Origin: Myxacorys almedinensis A
Lineage (GTDB): Bacteria > Cyanobacteriota > Cyanobacteriia > Leptolyngbyales > Leptolyngbyaceae
NCBI RefSeq assembly: GCF_010091945.1
Contig: NZ_WVIE01000010.1
Span: 1-64,000, forward strand
Direction: 5' to 3'
Length of the DNA stretch: 64,000 bases
The position numbers and the translations under genes were made by a program. The notes under the pieces are model-generated. The model was not told the DNA's origin, ran no database searches, and was given only the letters and a program-made list of their open reading frames with translations. The number at the start of each line of letters is the position of its first letter. Within the stretch, counting starts at the first letter, position 1. Below are positions 1 through 8,475 of the stretch, piece by piece.

Positions 1-78
1 AAGGAATTTTACAACTCTTTCAAACGTAGTCTCAGCTTTCTTTTTGCGCTACCTTCCGTTCGTCGAACTCACGTCATC

Positions 79-1443
79 TTAAGCCAGTAGCGCCTCTGCA
101 TTAACGGTGTTCTGTTGCTCGATCCGAGAGACGGCGTAGCTTAGCAGCAATCGCTGCTCGATATTGCGCTTTGCACTGGGGCACGGTTCCAAGCCTTCTT
201 GCCAAGCTTTGGGGCAGGCTCCGCCGCACACCGGTAGCATTCGGCAAGATGGACAGTTAAACTCACCCCGTCGCACACGCTGGGTAAAATCGCCTAAGCG
301 ATCGCGCGTGCCAGACATGGATTGACCGTTAAGATGCTCGATCGCATACTCGTTTGGCGTTCCGTAAGCCGGCACGTAGGATACTTCAGTGCAGTTATAC
401 ACCAAGCCATCGGCGTCAACTAATTCAGAATGAGGACGGGTCGCCATGCAGGTGATCGGTTGCCGAGCCGGAATTAATTTTGTTGAGAATCCTAGCTCGA
501 TTTTTTCGCTCATCCACTGGATTTCCCACGCGGCAAACTCATCGGCAGAGAGAGAACGGGTGTGAGCATCATTTCCCCAAGAATGAATCGGGGCGACATA
601 GAAATTGATTCGGTCTTGCACCCCTTCTTCTGCAAACTTTAATAACAGTGGCGTAACAGATTCATAATTCTGAGCATCAACATTACAGCGAACGCTAACA
701 TAAACATCAAGATCTGTGCGACGAGCCACTGCAACTGTATTAGCAAAAATTTTCTCAAACGTTGGCATTCCCGATTTTTGCATGCGCCGAGCATCGTGAA
801 ACTCTGCCAAGCCATCGATGGTAATTTCGAGCAATCTCACATCAAACTCTTGGACTAGCTCGGTGGCAACTGCCTCGGTTAAGGCAAGTCCGTTTGTTAC
901 CATTTTTGATTCGTACACGCAGCCAAACTCTTCTGCCAAGGCGCGAAACTTGGGTGCTAGATTGCGAATGACGGGCAAGCCAATTAAGGGTTCTGCGCCA
1001 AACCAAGTGACCCCAAAGGTGCGAAACTGCCGCTCGGAAAGCTTAGTACGGGCGCGTTCTAGCAACCGCTCTTGATCGATATCACTCATTTGTTTGTTTC
1101 GGTGTTCTTGCCCACAATAATGGCAGCCAAGCTGACACATGGCAGTAGGCTGAACGCTGAAAAAGAGTGTGTCATCGTCTTGCGAAGCAGCGTCATTGCG
1201 ATCGAGGATGGTCATCAGTTCGTCTTCGCTAGATGGCACCAAAAGTTCCATTTCCACCAGATCTGCCACCATGTCTTGCGAGAGTTGCTCGAACGCTCCT
1301 GTTTCTAACAAAGTCCAGCTTGCGTCGTCGATCGCACACACGTTTGAGGTGCGGGTTGCAAATAGAACTCGCTTAAACTGCGTTCCAATTTCATCAAAAA
1401 AAGGTTGAGTTACAACGTGATATCGAGACAGTTTCAGAGTCAT
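79..1443 (-). CDS. Radical SAM/SPASM peptide maturase
   Basis: This 454-residue protein is a radical SAM enzyme that probably modifies the peptide encoded just upstream at 1625-2059. The [4Fe-4S]/SAM motif CQLGCHYC has Cys at residues 103, 107 and 110 (CxxxCxxC). The C-terminal SPASM domain shows Cys332, Cys351, the block CPSCRMLPVCGGAC (Cys397, 400, 406, 410) and Cys421, the ligand pattern for two auxiliary clusters. The first 90 residues precede the barrel and may be a winged-helix leader-recognition domain, as in other SPASM maturases. The ATG at 1443 has an AGGAAG ribosome site. Same strand and 181 bp spacing suggest co-transcription with the precursor, with a hairpin in between. Family assignment is firm. 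The chemistry (thioether, C-C crosslink, epimerisation or other) cannot be read from the sequence. Confidence 0.9.
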   Translation of the reverse strand: MTLKLSRYHVVTQPFFDEIGTQFKRVLFATRTSNVCAIDDASWTLLETGAFEQLSQDMVADLVEMELLVPSSEDELMTILDRNDAASQDDDTLFFSVQPTAMCQLGCHYCGQEHRNKQMSDIDQERLLERARTKLSERQFRTFGVTWFGAEPLIGLPVIRNLAPKFRALAEEFGCVYESKMVTNGLALTEAVATELVQEFDVRLLEITIDGLAEFHDARRMQKSGMPTFEKIFANTVAVARRTDLDVYVSVRCNVDAQNYESVTPLLLKFAEEGVQDRINFYVAPIHSWGNDAHTRSLSADEFAAWEIQWMSEKIELGFSTKLIPARQPITCMATRPHSELVDADGLVYNCTEVSYVPAYGTPNEYAIEHLNGQSMSGTRDRLGDFTQRVRRGEFNCPSCRMLPVCGGACPKAWQEGLEPCPSAKRNIEQRLLLSYAVSRIEQQNTVNAEALLA

Positions 1444-1512
1444 TGAGTCTTCCTCGCGATTTAATCAAAACGTGAATGTGCCATCAACCAATCGATGCGT
1501 GCAGTCTGGTTT

Positions 1513-1538
1513 CCCTTCTCCCCCAGCGGAGAGAAGGG
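1513..1538 (-). terminator. Hairpin between precursor and maturase genes
   Basis: CCCTTCTC and GAGAAGGG form an 8 bp perfect stem around a 10 nt loop. It lies about 90 nt after the precursor stop and 70 nt before the maturase start. It has no U-run in the direction of transcription, so it looks more like a processing or partial-termination hairpin that would keep maturase levels below precursor levels than a full terminator. Function is inferred. Confidence 0.4.
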
Positions 1539-1624
1539 ACTAACTAGGGATTCAGACGAACCTAACCGCGATCGCACTTGCACTGCCGCTGCACTGCCGC
1601 CGTGTTCATCGGGGTTTGCTCGGC

Positions 1625-2059
1625 TTAGCGCTGAAGCCGTTGCTGTACCGGGTAAATCACCTCTGACCCACCGGGAATTGGGCTAGCCGCGCAGCCGCCC
1701 GTGTTGATGCTGCCGCCGCCATCACACATGACGGAGCCTTTTTTCAAGCCGGGTAACTTTTCGATGCCGCGAGTTTCAAGTCCAGGAATCGGGCTAGCCG
1801 CACAGCCGCCTGTGTTAGTACTGCCGCCGCCATCACAGGTGACGGTGCCTTTTTTCAGCGTAGGCAGTTTTTCCAACATTGGGCTGTGCCGCAACGAAGA
1901 AGAAGCATCAAGGCTGAGATTGGCTTGACTGAGAAGATGACCCATTGAGCTAGAAACGGGTGTAGCCTCAGCAGAGGGTGAGATCGCGGCAAAGCCAGTC
2001 ATGGCGACTAGACCGAGCACAAACTTGACTTGACCTAAACCTAATTTGTTCGTAGCCAT
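1625..2059 (-). CDS. Putative RiPP precursor with two Cys/Gly-rich core repeats
   Basis: This 144-residue protein begins with a signal-peptide-like leader: basic start, hydrophobic residues 12-25, and an AEA-T cleavage-like site at about 30-33. A Ser/Leu-rich linker follows. Two 32-residue repeats lie at residues 62-93 and 99-130 and match at 27 of 32 positions. Each contains KLPxLKKG, then CDGGGS, NTGGC and AASPIPG, so each has two Cys 11 residues apart (75/86 and 112/123). The repeats contain no aromatic residue. The ATG at 2059 is chosen over an upstream ATG at 2119 because it has an AAGGAG ribosome site at good spacing. The neighbouring SPASM enzyme makes a RiPP precursor likely. The leader resembles cyanobacterial GrrA precursors (Gly-rich repeat, radical SAM-associated), but the core is not the GrrA type. 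I do not recognise the core family. Confidence 0.75.
   Translation of the reverse strand: MATNKLGLGQVKFVLGLVAMTGFAAISPSAEATPVSSSMGHLLSQANLSLDASSSLRHSPMLEKLPTLKKGTVTCDGGGSTNTGGCAASPIPGLETRGIEKLPGLKKGSVMCDGGGSINTGGCAASPIPGGSEVIYPVQQRLQR
1670..1876 (-). repeat. Two 96-bp core-peptide repeats (period 111 bp)
   Basis: The first unit is at 1781-1876 and the second at 1670-1765. They differ by many synonymous changes but only five amino-acid changes, which suggests selection on the peptide sequence rather than a fresh duplication. Confidence 0.85.
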
Positions 2060-2337
2060 GAATTTCTCCTTAAAATGATGAGTGCTTACTAAACAGAGCA
2101 ATGTCATCCAATGACTCATCGTTACTCCCCGTTGAGTTACCTTTACTTAGCAACAAAAGGCAAAGCTGAAGGGAATTTCAGACGTTTCATTCGATGTTTC
2201 TCTGATGACTTAATTGTTGAAGATAAACCGCGATCGCAGGGATACCCACACGGGTAATTTGCTCAAAAAAGAATTTTTACCGAAAAATAAACGACAGGAA
2301 CAAGACAGCGATCGCGCTGATCTAGCACAATGAATTT

Positions 2338-3742
<1,405 letters not shown>

Positions 3743-3857
3743 GCGAAAGGCAGTGACCAGAAGTTCGTAATCAAGCGATTTCCCATCTACTTCATCACTA
3801 GAGCAGTGAAAAAACGTCCCGTCTTTCTAAGTTTGCTATCATAATTTCGACAGGTTT

Positions 3858-3931
3858 GGGGCTGTAGCTCAGTTGGATAGAGCGACCGCCTCCTAAGCGG
3901 TAGGTCGAGGGTTCGAGTCCCGCCAGTCCCG
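3858..3931 (+). tRNA. tRNA-Arg (anticodon CCT)
   Basis: A 74-nt cloverleaf can be drawn. The acceptor stem pairs GGGGCTG with CAGTCCC, with one G-U pair. The D arm contains AGCTCAGTTGGATAGAGC, the anticodon loop is CTCCTAA with stem ACCGC/GCGGT, and the T loop is TTCGAGT. The T stem has one A-G mismatch. The discriminator is G, and the CCA end is not encoded, so it must be added after transcription. The tRNA nucleotidyltransferase gene at 8475-11264 could supply it. Confidence 0.93.
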
Positions 3932-4374
3932 TTAGATTCACTAGAAAACATACTAAAAGCTCTAGTCTCTGAGATTCTTTCTAGCAGAGCGTTTTAGAGA
4001 CTATATTCTTTTAAGGGATGGGGGAGTACAAAGAATAGTACAAGCAATCAGACCCAAATGGCAGGGGCCGCTTTCATGTCGGCGACCTTGGCAGTCGTCA
4101 CACCACAGCCCAAGGTCAATCCCAATATTCTAGGCACTGTGGTATTAAATTGCAGTGATAAACCATGCAGCGATAAACCCGCGATCGCTGCCGTGGAGAT
4201 CCCCACCTGCATCCAAAGCGCGATCGCAGCTTAAACCGCCGCATTAAACAATTCGTAACGACTCCTAAAGGGTTGATTTTCGATACGATAAACTGCATTT
4301 ACGAAAACACAGGGGAGTTCTTCAACCAGCCCTCTAAAACCAGCTTTCAAAAATCGCACACTTTCGGGGGAATC
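3932..4374 (+). other. Intergenic region after tRNA-Arg, with a 58-codon ORF
   Basis: No recognisable gene lies here. An open frame from ATG 4058 to TAA 4232-4234 encodes 58 residues with three Cys, containing NPNILGTVVLNCSDKPC and two HIP1-like sites. It lacks a convincing ribosome site and I do not recognise it, so it may be a gene remnant. The last 100 bp is the leader of the ABC ATPase gene. No integrase or repeat of the tRNA 3' end was seen. Confidence 0.3.
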
Positions 4375-5577
4375 GTGGCTCAAGTCGTTCTCGAACAGAT
4401 CTACAAAACCTATCAGAAGGGCACACCGGATCATAGTGAAAAATCTGCCGTTTTACGCTCCATCAATTTGCTGATCGAAGATGGGGAATTTATGGTGCTG
4501 GTAGGTCCGTCGGGCTGCGGCAAAAGTACGCTGCTGCGGCTGATCGCCGGACTCGAAGACCTGAGTGCTGGCACCATTCGGGTCAGCGATCGCGTTGTTA
4601 ACGACCTGCCGCCCAAAGAACGAGACATCGCCATGGTGTTTCAAAACTATGCCCTCTATCCCCACATGAGCGTTTACGACAACCTCGCCTTTGGCTTGCG
4701 GCGCACCCAGCTTGCCGGTCAAGCCGCCAGTTGGACGGATAATCTACTGGTCGGAGCCACCCGCAACCTGCCGCCCCGTCTGCAATATCTCAGCGATCGC
4801 GAACGGGCAGTGCGCGATCGGGTCAAACTCGTGGCGCAAATGCTGCAAATTGAGCCATTGCTCAAGCGGCTGCCAAAACAGCTTTCAGGAGGGCAAAAGC
4901 AGCGCGTTGCCTTGGGTCGGGCGATGGCACGCAACCCACAGGTGTTTTTGATGGATGAACCGCTTTCCAACCTCGATGCCAAGCTACGGGCAGAAACCCG
5001 CGCCCAAATTGTGAAACTGCAACGGCAACTGGGAACCACCACAATTTATGTCACCCACGACCAAACCGAAGCGATGACCATGGGCGATCGCATCGCCGTG
5101 ATGAATGCCGGACAAATTCAACAACTCGCCACCCCACTCGAACTGTACAAGCGCCCTGCTAACCGCTTCGTCGCAGAATTCATCGGATCGCCGCCGATGA
5201 ACTTTCTGCCCGTGCAGGTGCGCGCCCCGTCGGTGCTGCACCACGCCCTCTTTCGCCTGACCCTGCCTCAAGCGTGGGAACCCGTGCTAAAGCCTTACGA
5301 TGGGCAAATGGTAACCTTGGGCATTCGCCCGGAGCATCTGAGCCTTAGCCCCCCGTCGGATCAGGCAATTCCGGTGAAGGTTGATCTGGTAGAAGCCTTG
5401 GGGAGTGAAACCTATCTCTCGGTCAGGCTCAGCGATGGCTCTGACGCAATGCAAGTGAGAACCGAACCCGATCGCGCGGTTAAATTGGGAGAACCGTTGT
5501 GGCTGTCGATTAGCCCAGAACAGATTCAGGTCTTTGACAGGGACACAGGAGTCGCCCTCAGAGCCGATACAATATGA
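4375..5577 (+). CDS. ABC transporter ATPase, MalK/UgpC type
   Basis: This 400-residue ATPase energises import of a small solute, probably a sugar or compatible solute. It has Walker A GPSGCGKST, a Q loop VFQNYALYPHMSVYDNLAFG, signature LSGGQKQRVALGRA, Walker B VFLMDEPLSNLDAKLR and switch His in VTHDQTEAM. A C-terminal TOBE/MalK-like domain follows (GIRPEHLSL). An insertion of about 45 residues sits between the Q loop and the signature. The GTG at 4375 is chosen because GGGGGA precedes it at good spacing, although the frame stays open upstream to 4273. No permease or binding-protein gene adjoins it, so it may serve a distant transporter or several. The substrate is unknown. Confidence 0.85.
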   Translation: MAQVVLEQIYKTYQKGTPDHSEKSAVLRSINLLIEDGEFMVLVGPSGCGKSTLLRLIAGLEDLSAGTIRVSDRVVNDLPPKERDIAMVFQNYALYPHMSVYDNLAFGLRRTQLAGQAASWTDNLLVGATRNLPPRLQYLSDRERAVRDRVKLVAQMLQIEPLLKRLPKQLSGGQKQRVALGRAMARNPQVFLMDEPLSNLDAKLRAETRAQIVKLQRQLGTTTIYVTHDQTEAMTMGDRIAVMNAGQIQQLATPLELYKRPANRFVAEFIGSPPMNFLPVQVRAPSVLHHALFRLTLPQAWEPVLKPYDGQMVTLGIRPEHLSLSPPSDQAIPVKVDLVEALGSETYLSVRLSDGSDAMQVRTEPDRAVKLGEPLWLSISPEQIQVFDRDTGVALRADTI

Positions 5578-5608
5578 GAGACGCGTTAACTTGCGTAACA
5601 CTTGAGTC

Positions 5609-6346
5609 ATGTTAGAAACCGTTCAAACGTCTCTGTATGAGTTGGCTCAGTTTGCCAACCAGTTGGTCTCTCAGCAGTTAGAACATGTGACGCCCGTTAG
5701 TGTGGGTGTGATTTTTGCCGCAGGGTTGCTCACCAGCTTGACGCCGTGTACCTTGTCGATGTTGCCCATCACCATCGGCTATATCGGGGGCTACGAGACG
5801 CAGCAGCGCTGGCAAGGGGCGATTCAATCGACGTGGTTTTCCCTCGGATTGGCAACCACCCTGGCAGGATTGGGGATTGCCGCGACGCTGTTTGGAAAAG
5901 TGTATGGGCAGATTGGGCTGGGGTTGCCGATAGTGGTAAGCCTGATCGCGATCGTCATGGGCTTAAACCTGATGAACGCCTTGCCGTTTCCGTTACCCTC
6001 GTTTGGGGGCACCGACTGGATTTCTAAAGAGTTACCGGCAACGGTGCGATCGTATCTTTTAGGCGTCACGTTTGGCTTGGTCGCTTCGCCATGCAGCACC
6101 CCGGTTTTAGCCACATTGCTCGCCTGGATCGGCTCTACAAAAGATCCCGTTTTGGGGGGAACCCTGCTGCTGTGCTATACCGCAGGCTACGTTGCCCCCC
6201 TGATTGTGGCAGGAACGTTTACCGCGTCGATCAAGAAGCTGCTGGAGATGCGGCGGTGGTCGGCTTGGATTACCCCCACCAGTGGAGCCTTGTTGATCGG
6301 ATTTGGCGTCTTCTCGCTGTTATCGAGATTTGGACGGCTCAGTTAA
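5609..6346 (+). CDS. ccdA: Cytochrome c biogenesis protein CcdA
   Basis: This 245-residue membrane protein with about six helices moves reducing equivalents across the thylakoid or plasma membrane to keep apocytochrome haem-binding Cys reduced. The paired CcdA motifs are present: LTPCTLSMLP near residue 49 and ASPCSTPVLATLLA near 160, each with the redox Cys followed by Pro further on. It lies 23 bp upstream of ccs1, its functional partner in the system II (Ccs) pathway, so the two are very probably one operon. Confidence 0.92.
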   Translation: MLETVQTSLYELAQFANQLVSQQLEHVTPVSVGVIFAAGLLTSLTPCTLSMLPITIGYIGGYETQQRWQGAIQSTWFSLGLATTLAGLGIAATLFGKVYGQIGLGLPIVVSLIAIVMGLNLMNALPFPLPSFGGTDWISKELPATVRSYLLGVTFGLVASPCSTPVLATLLAWIGSTKDPVLGGTLLLCYTAGYVAPLIVAGTFTASIKKLLEMRRWSAWITPTSGALLIGFGVFSLLSRFGRLS

Positions 6347-6369
6347 GCCCATTGCTCAGTGAAGCATAA

Positions 6370-7770
6370 ATGACCATGAAGACTTGGATGGCTGCGCCTA
6401 AGCGGTATTTTAAGAAAGAAATTGTGCCCCTGTTGGCAGATTTGCGCCTGGCGATCGCGCTGCTGTTAGCGATCGCCCTCTTCAGCATTGCCGGAACCGT
6501 GATTGAGCAAGGTCAATCGCTAGCATTCTATCAAGCCAATTACCCCGAACACCCTGCCCTATTTGGCTTTCTGACCTGGAAAGTGCTGCTTGCCGCAGGC
6601 TTGGATCATGTCTACCGAACTTGGTGGTATCTGTCGCTGCTGATTTTGTTTGGCACAAGTCTAACAACCTGCACCTTCTCACGCCAGTTGCCAGCCCTGC
6701 GCTGGTTTTCGCGGACGTGGAACTTTTACAGCCAGCCCCGCCAGTTTCAAAAGTTTGCCCTCAGCGCCGAATTCCAGCCTTCTGCGAACGGTTCTGCTGG
6801 GGTTGCCGCGATCGCAGACCTGATGCCGTTGCTCAAACAGCGTCGTTACAAGATTTTTCAAGACGGCGAGAAACTCTATGCCCACAAGGGCATCGTGGGC
6901 AGAATTGGACCAATTGTGGTGCATGTCGGAATGCTGGTGATCTTGCTGGGGGGCATGATCGGTGCGATGACGGGCTTTATTGCCCAAGAAATCGTTCCGA
7001 GCGGGGAAACCTTCCACATCAAAAATGTCACCGATGGCGGCCCATTTGCCAATCTGTCTGTGCTTCAAGATTGGTCAGTCAAGGTGGATCGGTTTTGGAT
7101 CGACTATTTGCCATCGGGCGAAATTGATCAGTTTTATTCCACGCTGTCAGTGTTGGACAAAGACGGGCAGACGATTGATCGGCAAACGATCCATGTGAAC
7201 AAGCCGCTGCAATATAACGGCGTGACCCTCTACCAAGCCGACTGGTCGATCGCGGCGGTGCGACTGAAACTCAACAACAGCCCGCTCTTGCAGTTGCCGA
7301 TGGCAAAACTAGACTCCCTCGGCGGCAGAATTTGGGGGACATTTCTCCCGCTCAAGCCTGACCTAAGCGACGGAGTTTCCCTGATTGCACGAGACATGCA
7401 GGGGTTGTTGTTGGTCTACGACATGCAAGGCAAGCTGATTTCCACCGTCCGAAAGGGCATGTCTGTCGAGATTCATGGGGTTAAAGTTGCGATCGCAGAT
7501 ATTATCGGCAGCACTGGGCTGCAAATTAAAGCTGATCCGGGGATTCCCGTGGTTTACCTCGGCTTTGGCTTGCTGATGGTAGGTGTGGTGATGAGCTACG
7601 TTTCTCACTCGCAGATCTGGGCGTTGCAGCACGAGGGAGCGCTGTATGTGGGCGGCAAAACTAATCGCGCTCAAGTGGTGTTTGAGCGGGAGTTTCTTAG
7701 CCTGTTGGATCAGCTAGATCGGCAGGACGTTGAGGCGCGATCGTCAGACGATCAACTGGCGAGCGTTTGA
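6370..7770 (+). CDS. ccs1: Cytochrome c biogenesis protein Ccs1 (ResB family)
   Basis: The 466-residue protein is the Ccs1/ResB half of the haem delivery and ligation machinery for c-type cytochromes (cytochrome f, c6, c550). It has the expected membrane helices (residues 20-42, about 75-95, 170-195 and 395-412) and a large lumenal domain between the last two. The family motif [20 protein letters not shown] opens the first helix. It follows ccdA closely. A second ATG two codons downstream (6376) is an alternative start. It converges on hisIE with only 33 bp between the stops. Confidence 0.92.
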   Translation: MTMKTWMAAPKRYFKKEIVPLLADLRLAIALLLAIALFSIAGTVIEQGQSLAFYQANYPEHPALFGFLTWKVLLAAGLDHVYRTWWYLSLLILFGTSLTTCTFSRQLPALRWFSRTWNFYSQPRQFQKFALSAEFQPSANGSAGVAAIADLMPLLKQRRYKIFQDGEKLYAHKGIVGRIGPIVVHVGMLVILLGGMIGAMTGFIAQEIVPSGETFHIKNVTDGGPFANLSVLQDWSVKVDRFWIDYLPSGEIDQFYSTLSVLDKDGQTIDRQTIHVNKPLQYNGVTLYQADWSIAAVRLKLNNSPLLQLPMAKLDSLGGRIWGTFLPLKPDLSDGVSLIARDMQGLLLVYDMQGKLISTVRKGMSVEIHGVKVAIADIIGSTGLQIKADPGIPVVYLGFGLLMVGVVMSYVSHSQIWALQHEGALYVGGKTNRAQVVFEREFLSLLDQLDRQDVEARSSDDQLASV

Positions 7771-7803
7771 GGGGTTGTCATGCCTCCCCCCTTAGAGTAA
7801 CGA

Positions 7804-8475
7804 TTAGCGTCTGCGGTCTTGCAGCTTGCGGTAGACGGCTTTGAGGTCTACATGGTGATGGGCGATCGCAACGAGGGTGTGATAGAACAAATCGGCAGCT
7901 TCTCCCGCGATCGCGGCGGCGTCATCGTCTTTGCACGCCATCACCACTTCGGCGGCTTCTTCCCCAATTTTTTTGAGAATCTTGTTATCACCCCCATCCA
8001 ACAGCGTGCGCGTGTAAGATCCTTCGCTGGGGGTATCTCTGCGATCGCAGATCACCGAAAACACCTGTGACAACGTATCCGCAGGCGGCGGTGTGATGCT
8101 GCCGTTGACTTGGTGAAAGCAACTGCGCTCTCCCGTATGACAGGCAATATCGCCCCGTTGCTCTACCGTCACCAACAGCGCATCGCTATCACAGTCGTAG
8201 CGAATCGCTTTCACCGTTTGGGTATGCCCTGAGGTTGCGCCTTTGTTCCAAAATGCTTGCCGCGATCGGCTCCAAAACCAGGTTGTCCCCGTTTCTAACG
8301 TTTTTTGCAAGGCGTCGTGGTTCATCCATGCCATCATCAGCACGGTGCCATCGAGGTAGTCTTGCACAATGGCAGGCACTAAGCCGCGATCGTCGTATTT
8401 GATGGTCTCAACCGGAATTGATCGAGAGGAAAGGGATTCGGAAGAAGACATAGAATTGTGCCATGCTGCATTCAT
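7804..8475 (-). CDS. hisIE: Bifunctional HisIE (PR-AMP cyclohydrolase / PR-ATP pyrophosphatase)
   Basis: This 223-residue fusion catalyses the second and third steps of histidine synthesis. The HisI domain (about residues 20-120) has [28 protein letters not shown] and HTGERSCFH, with the Zn-binding Cys and His. The HisE domain (about 130-220) has [10 protein letters not shown] and [11 protein letters not shown], with metal-binding acidic residues. The start overlaps the upstream gene's stop as TAATG, implying translational coupling. An internal ATG at 8451 is a possible alternative. Confidence 0.93.
   Translation of the reverse strand: MNAAWHNSMSSSESLSSRSIPVETIKYDDRGLVPAIVQDYLDGTVLMMAWMNHDALQKTLETGTTWFWSRSRQAFWNKGATSGHTQTVKAIRYDCDSDALLVTVEQRGDIACHTGERSCFHQVNGSITPPPADTLSQVFSVICDRRDTPSEGSYTRTLLDGGDNKILKKIGEEAAEVVMACKDDDAAAIAGEAADLFYHTLVAIAHHHVDLKAVYRKLQDRRR

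Noticed and set aside
1495-1686. Plus-strand ORF of 63 codons opposite the RiPP precursor
   Set aside because: It overlaps the precursor 3' end antisense, has no ribosome site and has no sensible protein features.
3858-4374. Integrated element at the tRNA-Arg 3' end
   Set aside because: No integrase gene and no duplicated tRNA 3' segment were found in the window.
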